Assembly: GCF_900103825.1 (NCBI RefSeq)
Contig: NZ_FNIF01000018.1
Location: forward strand, 34,503 to 98,502
Origin: Paenibacillus sp. yr247
GTDB taxonomy: Bacteria > Bacillota > Bacilli > Paenibacillales > NBRC-103111
Direction: 5' to 3'
DNA length: 64,000 nucleotides
In this document: in pieces, positions 47,422-56,310 of the stretch
Layout: each line of letters begins with the position of its first letter
Position numbering within the stretch: position 1 is the stretch's first letter
The notes under the pieces: generated by a model
Databases searched by the model: none
The model's input: only the letters and a program-made list of their open reading frames with translations
What the model was told of the DNA's origin: nothing
Position numbers and translations under genes: made by a program

Positions 47422-49767
47422 CTATTTCATTTTATCCCTATACTGACCCGGTGTCATATCTTCATACTTCTTAAAAAGTCGAATAAAATACGAAGGCTGA
47501 TATCCGATCTGCTCTGCAATCTGGTTTACCTTCAAATCCGTGCCGATAAGCAGCTTCTTTGCCTTGTCCATACGCAGCGAAATCAAATAATCGATAAAGT
47601 TCATGCCATTGATTTGCTTAAACGCTTTACTCAGCGCATAAGTCGTTGTATTGAATGCGTCCGCACATTCCTCCAAGGAAATATCGCTGCTCATAAACCG
47701 CTCCTGTATCCGATCCGTTACGCGTTCAACCAGTCGCTTCATATGGATGTCTTGATATTCATTAAGCCCCTCGATATAAGGCGAAATCACCTTCTGCTGA
47801 AAAAACCGCACCATCTGTTCCGGCTCCCGAAGCTGATTCAACTGCTCATACAGGTTGTACCCTTCAAAAAAGTGATGCGGATTAAAACCTGATTCCAACA
47901 TCGTATGAAGCATACTGCCAAGTACCTGCATCGCTCCCTCCTGCAGAAGCTTTTCTTTGCTCGACTGGCGAACCAGTTCCTGAATAAAGCATTCGATCAG
48001 GTTCAGCGACTGCTCGCTTTGTCCCATGCGAATCGCCTGCATGAGCTCTTTCTCCAAAGAAAACGGATAATGCACAACATCATTAGCGTTTGGAAGCATT
48101 TCCTCCAAATCAAGCACCTGATGATCTACCTTTAGATCCCGATAGCGGATCGCGCTGCGTAAAAACAACAATAGCTGCGGCAGGTCATGAACTTGAGAAG
48201 TCAATCGCCCCATGCAAACGGCTGTCTGTATCTTAAGCAGTGAACTAATGGTATGACCCAAATCATCGGCAAGCAAATACATCTCATCTTTGGCCTGCTG
48301 CTTCGTTCTATCCATCGGATAGGAGAGAAGAATACCAACTGTCATATCCTGAAAGTTGATAATCTCAGCAGGTTGACTTCGCGTCTTAACGATTTCTTGA
48401 GCAATATTAGCTGCTGCAAACGTAGCCAACTGCTCCTCACTTTCCAAGAATCTGCCATCCTCCTTCGCAAAACCGCTAATCTGTACCAGCAGCAGAACGA
48501 ACCACTGTGATTCCGTCTGCCAGTCGAAGCCCTCCATCCGACTTCGCAACTCTGATTCGCTTAAGGAGTAGAAATGACCTTGGACAAGCTGTAAAAGGAA
48601 GGCAGACCTTAGCGCAGGATATGCCTGATCCAGCTTCAATTCCAGCGCTCTGCTCTCCTGACTTAAATGCTTCCACTCTCTCTCGATATACGCTAGTTCA
48701 TCCTCTTGGCTCTCTTGCGTAGGCTTGTAATCTTTGATGACATTCACCAAACGTACAATCGGTTGGTAAATTTGCTTTGAAGCGACCCAGGACAACAGCA
48801 CGGCCAAAAGAAGCCCTATTCCTCCAATACTAAGCATGCTCCTCGACATAAACACCACGGGAGCCGTCAATTGAGATAAGGAGGTCGCGGTTACATATTT
48901 CCACAGTGTTCCTGAACGGGAGAATTGACCATATGCGACAGAGTAAGACTGTCCTTTGCGTTCTAGGATATAAGAGCCGGTTTCCTCAGTCCTACCCATT
49001 ACACTCTCGTGAATAGCCGCTTCTAATTGGGCATGTTCCTCATTGATCGTCCTTTGGGAGATGATAATATGTCCATCCTTTGCCATTAGAAAGGAAGCCC
49101 CATTGTTATCTGTGGTCATTTCCTCGACCATTTGCACTAGTTTTTCTCTATCCAAATATAAAATAAGCGCACCGTAAGGCTCTCCCACACTAGGAAGCTT
49201 TTGGATCAAAGCCACAGAAGTTGAATCCGTCTTTGCATTAACCTTGGGAAGTGAATCCCACCAAAATACCCCTCGCTTCTGATCCATCAAGGTGTGAAAG
49301 GTAGCCCGTTCCTGCTCATTCTTAATAGGAACGATGCCCTCGGTATCCGAAATAAGAATTGGATCCTGCCGATCCAAATAGAGCTGCGCCTGATCGATTA
49401 ACGGGTAGGCTCCTTTCATTACGCCAAGAAAACGGTATAAATTTTGCGTCGCGTTGTATTCATCGATTAAATTCATGTCCCCAAGTCTTGCGTCCATTCT
49501 ACTATCCAGCGACCACTGTGTAGCTGCCAATTCCAGTTGAGCTAAATTATCGTTCATGCGGTCCATCGTTTTCTTTAGAAGTGCATCATGATTTCGCATA
49601 ATTTCCATCTCGATGTGGGCACGTCCCGTAATATAAGAAGTGTATCCGATGATCGCTGTAGGCAAGCTGGTAATGCACAACACCAAGATCAAGCTTCTAC
49701 GATAAAAATTGCTCCTGCCGGAACGCTGTGTCCACCAATACCAACACTGCCTCCATCGAAACCACAT
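47422..49767 (-). CDS. Membrane-bound AraC-family regulator with extracytoplasmic sensor domain
   Basis: A transcription factor of about 781 residues. A first membrane segment (about residues 23-47) is followed by an extracytoplasmic sensor domain of roughly 250 residues (Cache-like), a second membrane segment (about 295-318, SMLSIGGIGLLLAVLLSWVA), a cytoplasmic linker, and a C-terminal AraC DNA-binding domain with two helix-turn-helix units (SLEECADAFNTTTYALSKAF and VNQIAEQIGYQPSYFIRLFK). This layout is common in Paenibacillus beside oligosaccharide ABC transporters. It lies 80 bp behind the binding-protein gene, so it probably regulates the adjacent transporter. ATG 49767 has GAGGGA upstream. 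Confidence 0.9.
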   Translation of the reverse strand: MWFRWRQCWYWWTQRSGRSNFYRRSLILVLCITSLPTAIIGYTSYITGRAHIEMEIMRNHDALLKKTMDRMNDNLAQLELAATQWSLDSRMDARLGDMNLIDEYNATQNLYRFLGVMKGAYPLIDQAQLYLDRQDPILISDTEGIVPIKNEQERATFHTLMDQKRGVFWWDSLPKVNAKTDSTSVALIQKLPSVGEPYGALILYLDREKLVQMVEEMTTDNNGASFLMAKDGHIIISQRTINEEHAQLEAAIHESVMGRTEETGSYILERKGQSYSVAYGQFSRSGTLWKYVTATSLSQLTAPVVFMSRSMLSIGGIGLLLAVLLSWVASKQIYQPIVRLVNVIKDYKPTQESQEDELAYIEREWKHLSQESRALELKLDQAYPALRSAFLLQLVQGHFYSLSESELRSRMEGFDWQTESQWFVLLLVQISGFAKEDGRFLESEEQLATFAAANIAQEIVKTRSQPAEIINFQDMTVGILLSYPMDRTKQQAKDEMYLLADDLGHTISSLLKIQTAVCMGRLTSQVHDLPQLLLFLRSAIRYRDLKVDHQVLDLEEMLPNANDVVHYPFSLEKELMQAIRMGQSEQSLNLIECFIQELVRQSSKEKLLQEGAMQVLGSMLHTMLESGFNPHHFFEGYNLYEQLNQLREPEQMVRFFQQKVISPYIEGLNEYQDIHMKRLVERVTDRIQERFMSSDISLEECADAFNTTTYALSKAFKQINGMNFIDYLISLRMDKAKKLLIGTDLKVNQIAEQIGYQPSYFIRLFKKYEDMTPGQYRDKMK

Positions 49768-49846
49768 AGCTAATCCCTCTCTAACCAAATACCGAAATCC
49801 CCCTCGACAGCTCAAATTTTTAAGCATCGGGGGGGATGGTACTTAT

Positions 49847-51373
49847 TTATTTAGCACTATTCCGTTTCTGATAAGCAGCATTCATTTCTTCCGTGATTTT
49901 CACCATATCCGGATCTGCCTTCAGTTTGTTCACGTAGTTATCCCATGCGCTCAAAGTTTCTTTACCCATAATAACCTTGGTCTTCATGTCTTGAATTTTC
50001 TTTCTTAGCTCCGTACCTACCTTCTGGTTTGTATCGGAGTTTAGACCAAGAGAAGGATCACCTACACTGATCTTAGCTTTTTCATCAATGATCTTCTTGT
50101 TGCGTTCCAGAACGTCATTTGGCATACCTGTTCTGTAGGCACGCAGATATTGATCGTACTTCAAGAAAATCTGACCCAAAGCCTGTTGGGCTACAATATC
50201 TTTCTTCGCCTGTTCGGTTGGAGTCTTGAAGCCATCCTTCACTGTATAGTGAACATCCTTCAAGCCAAAGCTAGCCAAATCATAGCCTTCTTGTGTAGCA
50301 CCGTAATCCATAAATTTCAACAGCTGCTTCACTTTAGCCTCTGGCACAGACTTCGGTATGGCGTACATACCGAAAAATCCACTATCTTTATTCGAGTATC
50401 CGTTCAGCGATACCAATGGTATAAAGTCTGCCTTCGGGTTCGTTTTACGCAGTTCTTCTGTAGGTTCCCATGCTGCCTCGGCTGTATCCTGGAAGCCACC
50501 GCCTCGGTTCGCCTTTAGCAAGTCTTTGGCCTGTGTATTTTTAAGTACAGCCATATCCTCTGGAATCAACTTCTCTTGGTAGGCACGGTTCATCCAAGTA
50601 AGAGCATCCTTCATTTCAGGAAGCAAATTCACATTGACAAGCTTGCCGTCTACGATCTTCCAATCGCCATTTACTTTTGTAAAGCTGTTCTGCAGCTGGC
50701 CCATGTAGGACATGCCATTCTGGTCCACGAAGCCGATGTACCCGATCGTATCATTTTTCCCGTTGCCATCCGGATCTTTCTCAACAAAAGCTTTCAATAC
50801 GGTATATAGCTCGTCCGTTGTTTTCGGAATTTCTAAATGTAAAGTATCGAGCCAATCCTTACGCAGGTAAGGGAAGCCTCCGCCATCCGTAGGACGGGCA
50901 CGAGGAATACCATAGTTTTTGCCGTCAGCCTGTTTCGTATTTTCCCAAGATTCCTTTGGATATTGCATCAAATTCGGATAGTCCTTCAGCATCGGCGTCA
51001 ATTCCCAGAATGCGCCCTGCGCCACCATGCCGCGTACTTGAGCGCTGAATGGATCGTCCAACAAAATAAGGTCAGGAATGTCGCCTGAAGCCAGTGTCAC
51101 GTTGATTTTATCGCCATAGTTGTTAGGCGAAACCCAGGTGATTTTCAGCTTCGTGTTCGTTTTCTTTTCAATTTCTTTAACGATTACATTGTCCGGTCCC
51201 GGAGGCTCCGGTGTGTAATACATCGTCATGATGCTGATCTCGGTCGGCTTAGCGGATACTGCTTCTCCCGTACTAGTAGCCGTTGAACTGTCCTTGCTTC
51301 CACAAGCCGCAAGCAGCGAGGAAACCAGAAGGGTAGAAGCTACTGCGCATATTGCTTTCTTTTTCATAATCAT
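49847..51373 (-). CDS. Extracellular solute-binding lipoprotein of a carbohydrate ABC transporter (LplA-like)
   Basis: A lipoprotein of about 508 residues: N-terminal KKK, a hydrophobic stretch and the lipobox LLAAC, followed by a Ser/Thr-rich linker. The mature part fits the large family-1 solute-binding proteins of Paenibacillus (for example SGDIPDLILLDDPF, then PRARPTDGGGFPYLRKDWLD and DPDGNGKNDTIGY, a Ca-loop-like segment). It binds an oligosaccharide outside the cell and delivers it to the two upstream-encoded permeases. The start ATG 51373 has GGGAGG upstream; ATG 51367 is an alternative. No ATPase gene is present, which is usual because MsmX-type ATPases are shared. Confidence 0.9.
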   Translation of the reverse strand: MIMKKKAICAVASTLLVSSLLAACGSKDSSTATSTGEAVSAKPTEISIMTMYYTPEPPGPDNVIVKEIEKKTNTKLKITWVSPNNYGDKINVTLASGDIPDLILLDDPFSAQVRGMVAQGAFWELTPMLKDYPNLMQYPKESWENTKQADGKNYGIPRARPTDGGGFPYLRKDWLDTLHLEIPKTTDELYTVLKAFVEKDPDGNGKNDTIGYIGFVDQNGMSYMGQLQNSFTKVNGDWKIVDGKLVNVNLLPEMKDALTWMNRAYQEKLIPEDMAVLKNTQAKDLLKANRGGGFQDTAEAAWEPTEELRKTNPKADFIPLVSLNGYSNKDSGFFGMYAIPKSVPEAKVKQLLKFMDYGATQEGYDLASFGLKDVHYTVKDGFKTPTEQAKKDIVAQQALGQIFLKYDQYLRAYRTGMPNDVLERNKKIIDEKAKISVGDPSLGLNSDTNQKVGTELRKKIQDMKTKVIMGKETLSAWDNYVNKLKADPDMVKITEEMNAAYQKRNSAK

Positions 51374-51408
51374 TATTGTACAACCTCCCCAAATTATCAT
51401 CAAATATA

Positions 51409-52296
51409 CTATTCTTTAACTGAACCAACCATGGCTCCTTTAGCAAAATGCTTCTGAAGGAAAGGATATACCAACAGGATCGGGACGGTTGCAATGACCA
51501 CTGCAGCCATCTTCAAGGTTTCCGGCGGGATGCGCTGCTCCGACATCATCTCAGCTGCGGCCCCGCCGCCTGCTGCTGTTGAAGCGTCAATCAACATATT
51601 TTGCAGCAATACTTGGAGCGGCTGCTTCGTAAAGTCATTAATGTATAAAAGCGCCGTAAAGAAGGTGTTCCAGTAAGCTACAGCGTAAAACAACCCGAAA
51701 GCAGCAAGCGAAGGCAATGAAAGCGGCAGAATAATGCGATACCATACGCTGATATCATTACAACCATCGATTCTGGCTGACTCTTCAAGGCTGGCTGGAA
51801 TGCTGTCAAAAAAGCCCTTCATCAGCAAAACATACCAACCACTTGTTAATACAGGCAAGATAAGCGACCACGTGCTATTAATCAAGTGAAGGTCCCTCAC
51901 TAACAAATATGGAGGAATAATACCTGGATTAAATAAGGTCGTAAGCAAGATTAGCAGCATGATAAACTTTCGGCCCTGAAGTCTTTTTCGAGAAATTGCA
52001 TAAGATAGACAAGAAGTAACTAATAAACTGATTGCTGTGCCGACAACGGCTAGAAATACGCTGTTTCCTATGGCATGAAGGAAAGCATCTGTGGACATCA
52101 GATATTTGTAAGAAGCCAGACTCCACTTGGACGGAAACAGCTTCAGTTCACTTGATAAATAGCTAGATGGATCACTGAACGAAACGACAAAGACATAGTA
52201 AAGCGGAAAGAAAGTGATGATTCCCAGTATGCCGAGCAGAATGGCGTTCACCGCATTAAACACGCGATCGCTTTTAGTTGATATGATTGAAGACAT
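51409..52296 (-). CDS. Carbohydrate ABC transporter permease (LplC/YtcP-like)
   Basis: Inner-membrane permease of about 295 residues with six hydrophobic segments. The EAA loop that contacts the ATPase reads IPASLEESARIDGCNDISVWYRIILP. The start ATG 52296 has GGAAGGAGG upstream; the open frame to 52368 overlaps the upstream permease gene and is not needed. It pairs with the 52319-53239 permease and the binding protein. Confidence 0.92.
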   Translation of the reverse strand: MSSIISTKSDRVFNAVNAILLGILGIITFFPLYYVFVVSFSDPSSYLSSELKLFPSKWSLASYKYLMSTDAFLHAIGNSVFLAVVGTAISLLVTSCLSYAISRKRLQGRKFIMLLILLTTLFNPGIIPPYLLVRDLHLINSTWSLILPVLTSGWYVLLMKGFFDSIPASLEESARIDGCNDISVWYRIILPLSLPSLAAFGLFYAVAYWNTFFTALLYINDFTKQPLQVLLQNMLIDASTAAGGGAAAEMMSEQRIPPETLKMAAVVIATVPILLVYPFLQKHFAKGAMVGSVKE

Positions 52297-52318
52297 CGAG
52301 GACTCCTCCTTCCCTTTC

Positions 52319-53239
52319 TTAGTAGACGCCGTCTTCGCCAAATTTCTTTGCGAGCTTGTTCGCTCCAATGACCATCAGCAAGCCAACGACCGATTTGAAC
52401 AAACCGACAGCCGTACTGTAGCTGAATTGACCCTGCTTCACACCTAAACGATACACATAGGTATCAAACACGTCGGCTACCTCGGACACAGCACCATTCA
52501 TCATCAAGAACACCTGCTCGAAGCCGACATCCATGATATGGCCGATCCGTAAAATTAATAAAATAATAATCACAGAGCGAATGCCTGGCAATGTAATGTG
52601 CCACATTTGGCGGAACCTTCCGGCACTATCCATTTTGGCTGCTTCGTATAACTGAGGGTCAATACTCGCCATAGATGCAAGGAAAATGATCGTTCCCCAA
52701 CCCGCATCCTTCCAAATGGACTGAGCCGTAAGCATGCCCCAAAAAAAGCTTTTATTTGTTAAAAAATCAATTTTCCCATAACCTAGGCTGACCAGCATTT
52801 GGTTGATCACCCCATCCCCTGTCGAAAACATCAGGAACGTAATGCCCACGATAATAACCCACGATAAAAAATGAGGCAAATACACAATCGATTGAATGAT
52901 TTTCTTATAAGCCATGTTTCGCACTTCGTTAAGCATTAAAGACAGCGCAATCGGCAGCGGAAAGAAGAGGACCAAAGACAAGATGTTGATCGCTAACGTA
53001 TTGCGGAAGAGCATGAAAAAGTCTGGATTGGAAAAAAAGCGATGGAAATGCTCTAGCCCCACCCATGGGCTTCCCGACATACCTTGGTAAGGTGAATAGT
53101 TTTGGAATGAAATGATAATTCCCCACATAGGCACATATTTGAAAATAAGGAAGTAGAGCAGGCCCGGAAGTGCAAGAATGTATAAAAATTTATCCCGAGC
53201 GATGCCTGACCAGACCTGTTTCAATCGACTCGCGCCCAC
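52319..53239 (-). CDS. Carbohydrate ABC transporter permease (LplB-like)
   Basis: First gene of the transporter operon, about 306 residues with six membrane segments. The EAA loop is LYEAAKMDSAGRFRQMWHIT followed by LPGIRSVIIILL. The frame can be read from 53332, but GTG 53239 with GGAGG seven bases upstream and the start GASRLKQVWSGIARDKFLYI fits the family better. Genes order permease B, permease C, binding protein and regulator, all in one direction. Substrate not predictable from sequence. Confidence 0.9.
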   Translation of the reverse strand: MGASRLKQVWSGIARDKFLYILALPGLLYFLIFKYVPMWGIIISFQNYSPYQGMSGSPWVGLEHFHRFFSNPDFFMLFRNTLAINILSLVLFFPLPIALSLMLNEVRNMAYKKIIQSIVYLPHFLSWVIIVGITFLMFSTGDGVINQMLVSLGYGKIDFLTNKSFFWGMLTAQSIWKDAGWGTIIFLASMASIDPQLYEAAKMDSAGRFRQMWHITLPGIRSVIIILLILRIGHIMDVGFEQVFLMMNGAVSEVADVFDTYVYRLGVKQGQFSYSTAVGLFKSVVGLLMVIGANKLAKKFGEDGVY

Positions 53240-53516
53240 TGTTTTTCCTCCATTCTCATCGTGATGTTGACTGCTAGTCGGTGCTAGCAGTAAGACTCCA
53301 TTCAATTTACATGGCACTTCCGTTTCCATCAATCATCCATTTTTGTGAGACGGATATTGAGGCAGGGTAAGGGATCACTTGCCGATTTCCGCACATTATC
53401 TTATTTTGCAAGCATCCAGTCATAGCCTTGCTACAATCGATGTTTTATAATAAACGATAGATTTGGTATTCCTCTTGATTTCATTCTAAGTATCAGTCCG
53501 AAAGGAGCTCCATGCA

Positions 53517-54725
53517 ATGACAATCATCAAAGCTCCAATCTCTTATCGGATTCCTCTTTTCTGCGCAGTTACCCTGCTCTTCTGGATGTCCATGTATACG
53601 AGCGTCCCCATCATGGCACCTTATGTAGAGTTTTTGGGCGGGAACCATCAACTTGCAGGATGGATTGTCGGCATGTATGGCATCTCGCAGATGCTGCTGC
53701 GGATTCCCGTTGGTATCATGTCTGACCGTTTTCATAAGAGGAAGCTATTTATTACCTTCGGACTGCTGTTCACAGCTATGGCTGGGTTGGGACTTTGGAT
53801 AACCCACGATTTCACGTGGATCCTTATTCTCCGAGCACTTGCAGGCGCAGCCGCGGCAACATGGGTTGATTTTACCGTATTATTTACGAGCTACTATAAG
53901 CATGAAGATTCAACGAAAGCGATCGGAACGATCTCCTTCTTCAATTCCTTGGGGCAGGTGCTTGGTATTCTCTCTGCAGGATGGGCGGCAGACTCTCTCG
54001 GCTGGGAGGCTTCCTTCATTTTAGGTGCCGTGCTTGGCGTAGTAGGATTGTTAGGATCTTTCTTCTTAGTGGAGAAGGTCGAACCCGATGCTCCTAAAAT
54101 TACTATGCGCGGTATCGGTGAAGTGGCAATGGACCGCACGCTTCTTTTCGTATCCTTGCTAGCTATTTTGTCGCAGGTACTTATATTTGCTACTGTTTTC
54201 GGGTTTACCCCCGTCTATGCAATAGAGCTGGGTGCTGATAAATTCTCCTTATCCATGCTCTCGTTATTTGCCAATGTGCCGGTAGCGCTAGCTTCCTTAT
54301 TTGGTGGGCGGCGATGGGCTGTCAGATATGGGGAGAAGCGAATGGTTGTATGGGGCTTTATTTTAATGGGGTTGTTTACGTTAACGATTCCTTTCACACA
54401 TCATCTTTGGGTACTTATGATAACGCAGGCCTTTGTCGGCTTTGGTCGCGGACTTTCTTTTACCGTTCTCATGGGGATGAGCATTAAACATATGCCTGCG
54501 GATAAGCGGGCGACGGCGATGGGCTTTTTTCAAGCGATATATGGACTCGGTATGTTCATTGGGCCCGTTCTAATGGGCGTGATTGGCGACTGGTTCTCCT
54601 TGAATCAAGGATTTATTGTTCTTGGTATACTCAGTATCTTTAGCGCGCTTTTGTCTCAATGGTTTGTTCGAAATAGTTCCTCTACGCAGCAAGTCAAACC
54701 AGGCAGTACATCAGCAGCATTGTAA
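53517..54725 (+). CDS. Major facilitator superfamily transporter
   Basis: A 402-residue protein with 12 hydrophobic segments in two halves. The loop between helices 2 and 3 has GMYGISQMLLRIPVGIMSDR, a good MFS motif A (G-x-x-SDR). Likely a drug or metabolite exporter driven by proton exchange; the substrate is unknown. The start has AAGGAG nine bases upstream. It is transcribed divergently from the ABC operon, which shares the 180-280 bp spacer. Confidence 0.9.
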   Translation: MTIIKAPISYRIPLFCAVTLLFWMSMYTSVPIMAPYVEFLGGNHQLAGWIVGMYGISQMLLRIPVGIMSDRFHKRKLFITFGLLFTAMAGLGLWITHDFTWILILRALAGAAAATWVDFTVLFTSYYKHEDSTKAIGTISFFNSLGQVLGILSAGWAADSLGWEASFILGAVLGVVGLLGSFFLVEKVEPDAPKITMRGIGEVAMDRTLLFVSLLAILSQVLIFATVFGFTPVYAIELGADKFSLSMLSLFANVPVALASLFGGRRWAVRYGEKRMVVWGFILMGLFTLTIPFTHHLWVLMITQAFVGFGRGLSFTVLMGMSIKHMPADKRATAMGFFQAIYGLGMFIGPVLMGVIGDWFSLNQGFIVLGILSIFSALLSQWFVRNSSSTQQVKPGSTSAAL

Positions 54726-54731
54726 ATTGAG

Positions 54732-54768
54732 GAACGGATCATTTTTGGATTCGTTCTTTTTTCTTTTT
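54732..54768 (+). terminator. Intrinsic terminator after the MFS gene
   Basis: GAACGGATC pairs with GATTCGTTC around a seven-base loop and is followed by TTTTTTCTTTTT, 7 bp after the stop codon. Confidence 0.85.
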
Positions 54769-54831
54769 CGGAGAACTGGACCGCATACCATCGTTCCATC
54801 GGTTTTGTACTCATCTTACTAGGCGGTTACT

Positions 54832-55053
54832 ATGTATTCAAAGAAATCGTCGTTCAATTTACATTATACGTACTGGATTAACAGTTTCGGTCAAACCTTC
54901 ATTGTCGCTCTGATTTTGATTGGTGGCGGTATTAAATTAGTGTTCTATCACAAAACGAGAGGTGTTCATACGATGCAGCCTTATCCATCTTATCCATACG
55001 GTCACGTTCCAGCTCAGGTATACCTTGAAATAGACGAAAAAAAGAACCCCTAA
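54832..55053 (+). CDS. Hypothetical small membrane protein
   Basis: A 73-residue frame with one hydrophobic segment (about 22-40, TFIVALILIGGGIKLVFY) and a Tyr/Pro-rich tail (MQPYPSYPYGHVPAQVYLEI). The stop codon lies in the loop of a strong terminator, which supports a real gene. A weak ribosome binding site (AGGCGG) precedes ATG 54832; an internal ATG at 54973 with GAGAGGTG upstream could give a 26-residue peptide instead. I do not recognise the family. Confidence 0.5.
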   Translation: MYSKKSSFNLHYTYWINSFGQTFIVALILIGGGIKLVFYHKTRGVHTMQPYPSYPYGHVPAQVYLEIDEKKNP

Positions 55054-55066
55054 GGGTTCTTTTTTG
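55042..55066 (+). terminator. Intrinsic terminator after the small plus-strand gene
   Basis: AAGAACCC-CTAA-GGGTTCTT followed by five more T; the TAA stop of the small gene lies in the loop. Confidence 0.88.
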
Positions 55067-55323
55067 TCGGTGTTTTTTTGATTTCTTTAAAACATGTTAC
55101 ACGTAAACCTTAGGAAAATCTGCTTATAAAACACGGTAAGTGTCTTTGGCACATCCCCTCCAGCCTGATTATAACAGGTAGAAAAGTCCTCTATGCAACG
55201 GTTGTTTCCCTTTCGCATAATGCTCCAACGGAACCACACCTCTCTGCTAACCGACAACAATAGTATGTCCGGCTAAATGAATTTTAAACATTTTGTAAAG
55301 ATTTTTCCCTGAGGAGAAAATCC

Positions 55324-55494
55324 TTATTTACCGTGTCCAGTTCCTTCTGCATGTTGGTTATGCCCTGAGTGATTCCGGTTTTTCACTTTCTTAGAGCCTG
55401 AAAGAGGCTCTTGATTTCGGTTACGTTGACTATTCCCATCTACTTCGCTCTGAGTTTGAGCTCCGCCTACCGAATATGCTTCTGGTTTCGACAT
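55324..55494 (-). CDS. sspP: Small acid-soluble spore protein P-like (SspP)
   Basis: A 56-residue frame found by translating the minus strand: start MSKPEAYSVGGAQTQSEVDG, then QEPLSGSKKVKNRNHSGHNQ and a His/Gly tail. The PLSGSKKVKNRNH core is the hallmark of the minor spore protein SspP (CotL). ATG 55494 has GAGGGG ten bases upstream. It follows the 53-residue gene by 2 bp. SspP is made in the forespore under sigma-G in Bacillus; the promoter here was not identified. Confidence 0.82.
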   Translation of the reverse strand: MSKPEAYSVGGAQTQSEVDGNSQRNRNQEPLSGSKKVKNRNHSGHNQHAEGTGHGK

Positions 55495-55496
55495 CG

Positions 55497-55658
55497 TTAT
55501 ACATCCCCTCTATTCTTATCGTGATTAAGTGCATCTTGATGTCTATGATCATTCACTTGCTGCTGTACCTGTTGAGCCTGATGACTATTCACAGGACTAG
55601 CTTCAAAATCTTTGGCTACATTCTGCAAATTTTTATCGACTGCTTTTTGTTTCGTCAA
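55497..55658 (-). CDS. Hypothetical 53-residue hydrophilic protein
   Basis: Minus-strand frame from TTG 55658 (GGGGAG six bases upstream) to TAA 55497, 2 bp before the SspP-like gene. It starts MTKQKAVDKNLQNVAKDFEA and continues QAQQVQQQVNDHRHQ; it is Gln/Asn/His-rich, uncharged overall and without hydrophobic segments. Composition and position suggest another small spore protein, but I do not recognise the family. The tight spacing (22 bp from the upstream gene, 2 bp to the downstream gene) and the ribosome binding site support coding. Confidence 0.62.
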   Translation of the reverse strand: MTKQKAVDKNLQNVAKDFEASPVNSHQAQQVQQQVNDHRHQDALNHDKNRGDV

Positions 55659-55679
55659 TGTGAACTCCCCTTCCGCTTC

Positions 55680-56027
55680 TTAGGCGTGTGTAACTTTCTG
55701 CAATGCTTGTGCACATTCATGGATATGGCGAATGTAATCTTCCACCAGGTTTTGCATAAGATCGCTGGTCTCCTCAATGTGTTGAGTGCCTTTCTGCACG
55801 TCAGTCAGTTCGACTTTAACCTCTCTAGAGTCCACGTAGGTGACTTTAAAATCGATTGTATAGCCCGTATGCCCCGCCGCCATAATATGAACCCTTAATG
55901 CCTGAGGATCAGCCTCATCGGCCCATACACGCGCCTGATCGGTTGGCTGCAGCGTCGTCGGGAGTACCGTCATCCATTCATGCACCAATTCGGCTTGATC
56001 AATCGTCAGCTTGTCAGCTTTTCTCAT
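55680..56027 (-). CDS. Conserved-looking hypothetical protein
   Basis: A soluble 115-residue protein starting MRKADKLTIDQAELVHEWMT, with a central beta-like stretch (ALRVHIMAAGHTGYTIDFKV) and a C-terminal helix (SDLMQNLVEDYIRHIHECAQ). ATG 56027 with GGAGGTG is preferred over the longer frame to 56102. First gene of a three-gene unit with two small downstream genes, one SspP-like, so a sporulation role is possible. Family not recognised. Confidence 0.7.
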   Translation of the reverse strand: MRKADKLTIDQAELVHEWMTVLPTTLQPTDQARVWADEADPQALRVHIMAAGHTGYTIDFKVTYVDSREVKVELTDVQKGTQHIEETSDLMQNLVEDYIRHIHECAQALQKVTHA

Positions 56028-56081
56028 AGGTAACACCTCCACATGTATAAAATGCGGAGGTGTATCGTCTTTTATCCATAC

Positions 56082-56117
56082 AAAAAAAGCCACACGATTC
56101 ATAAGAATCGCATGACT
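56082..56117 (-). terminator. Intrinsic terminator after tRNA-Ser
   Basis: Twelve-base arms around TTAT (GTCATGCGATTC with GAATCGTGTGGC, some G-U pairs) followed by seven T on the minus strand. The plus strand also has a short T run, so it may act in both directions. Confidence 0.8.
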
Positions 56118-56142
56118 TTTTGGTTGGGTATTACCATGGTTA

Positions 56143-56227
56143 CGGAGAGGGTGGGATTCGAACCCACGGAGGCTTGCACCTCGGCGGTTTTCAAGACCGC
56201 TGCCTTAAACCACTCGACCACCTCTCC
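56143..56227 (-). tRNA. tRNA-Ser (anticodon TGA)
   Basis: Class II tRNA on the minus strand: acceptor arms GGAGAGG and CCTCTCC, anticodon stem GCGGT/ACCGC with loop CTTGAAA, a long variable arm (CGAGGTGCAAGCCTCCG) and T-loop TTCGAAT. It lies downstream of serS. Confidence 0.97.
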
Positions 56228-56310
56228 ACGATAGGTGTCTCCCGGTAAGGAGACAACCTTGTGCAGTGACAAAAAGCATTGTAGCATAAATACTCGGGGA
56301 GAATCAAGTG

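Noticed and set aside
56043..56234. Plus-strand ORF ending VGFEPTEACTSAVFKTAALNHSTTSPR
   Set aside because: It is the reverse strand of tRNA-Ser(UGA); this peptide is a well-known artefact of translating tRNA genes.
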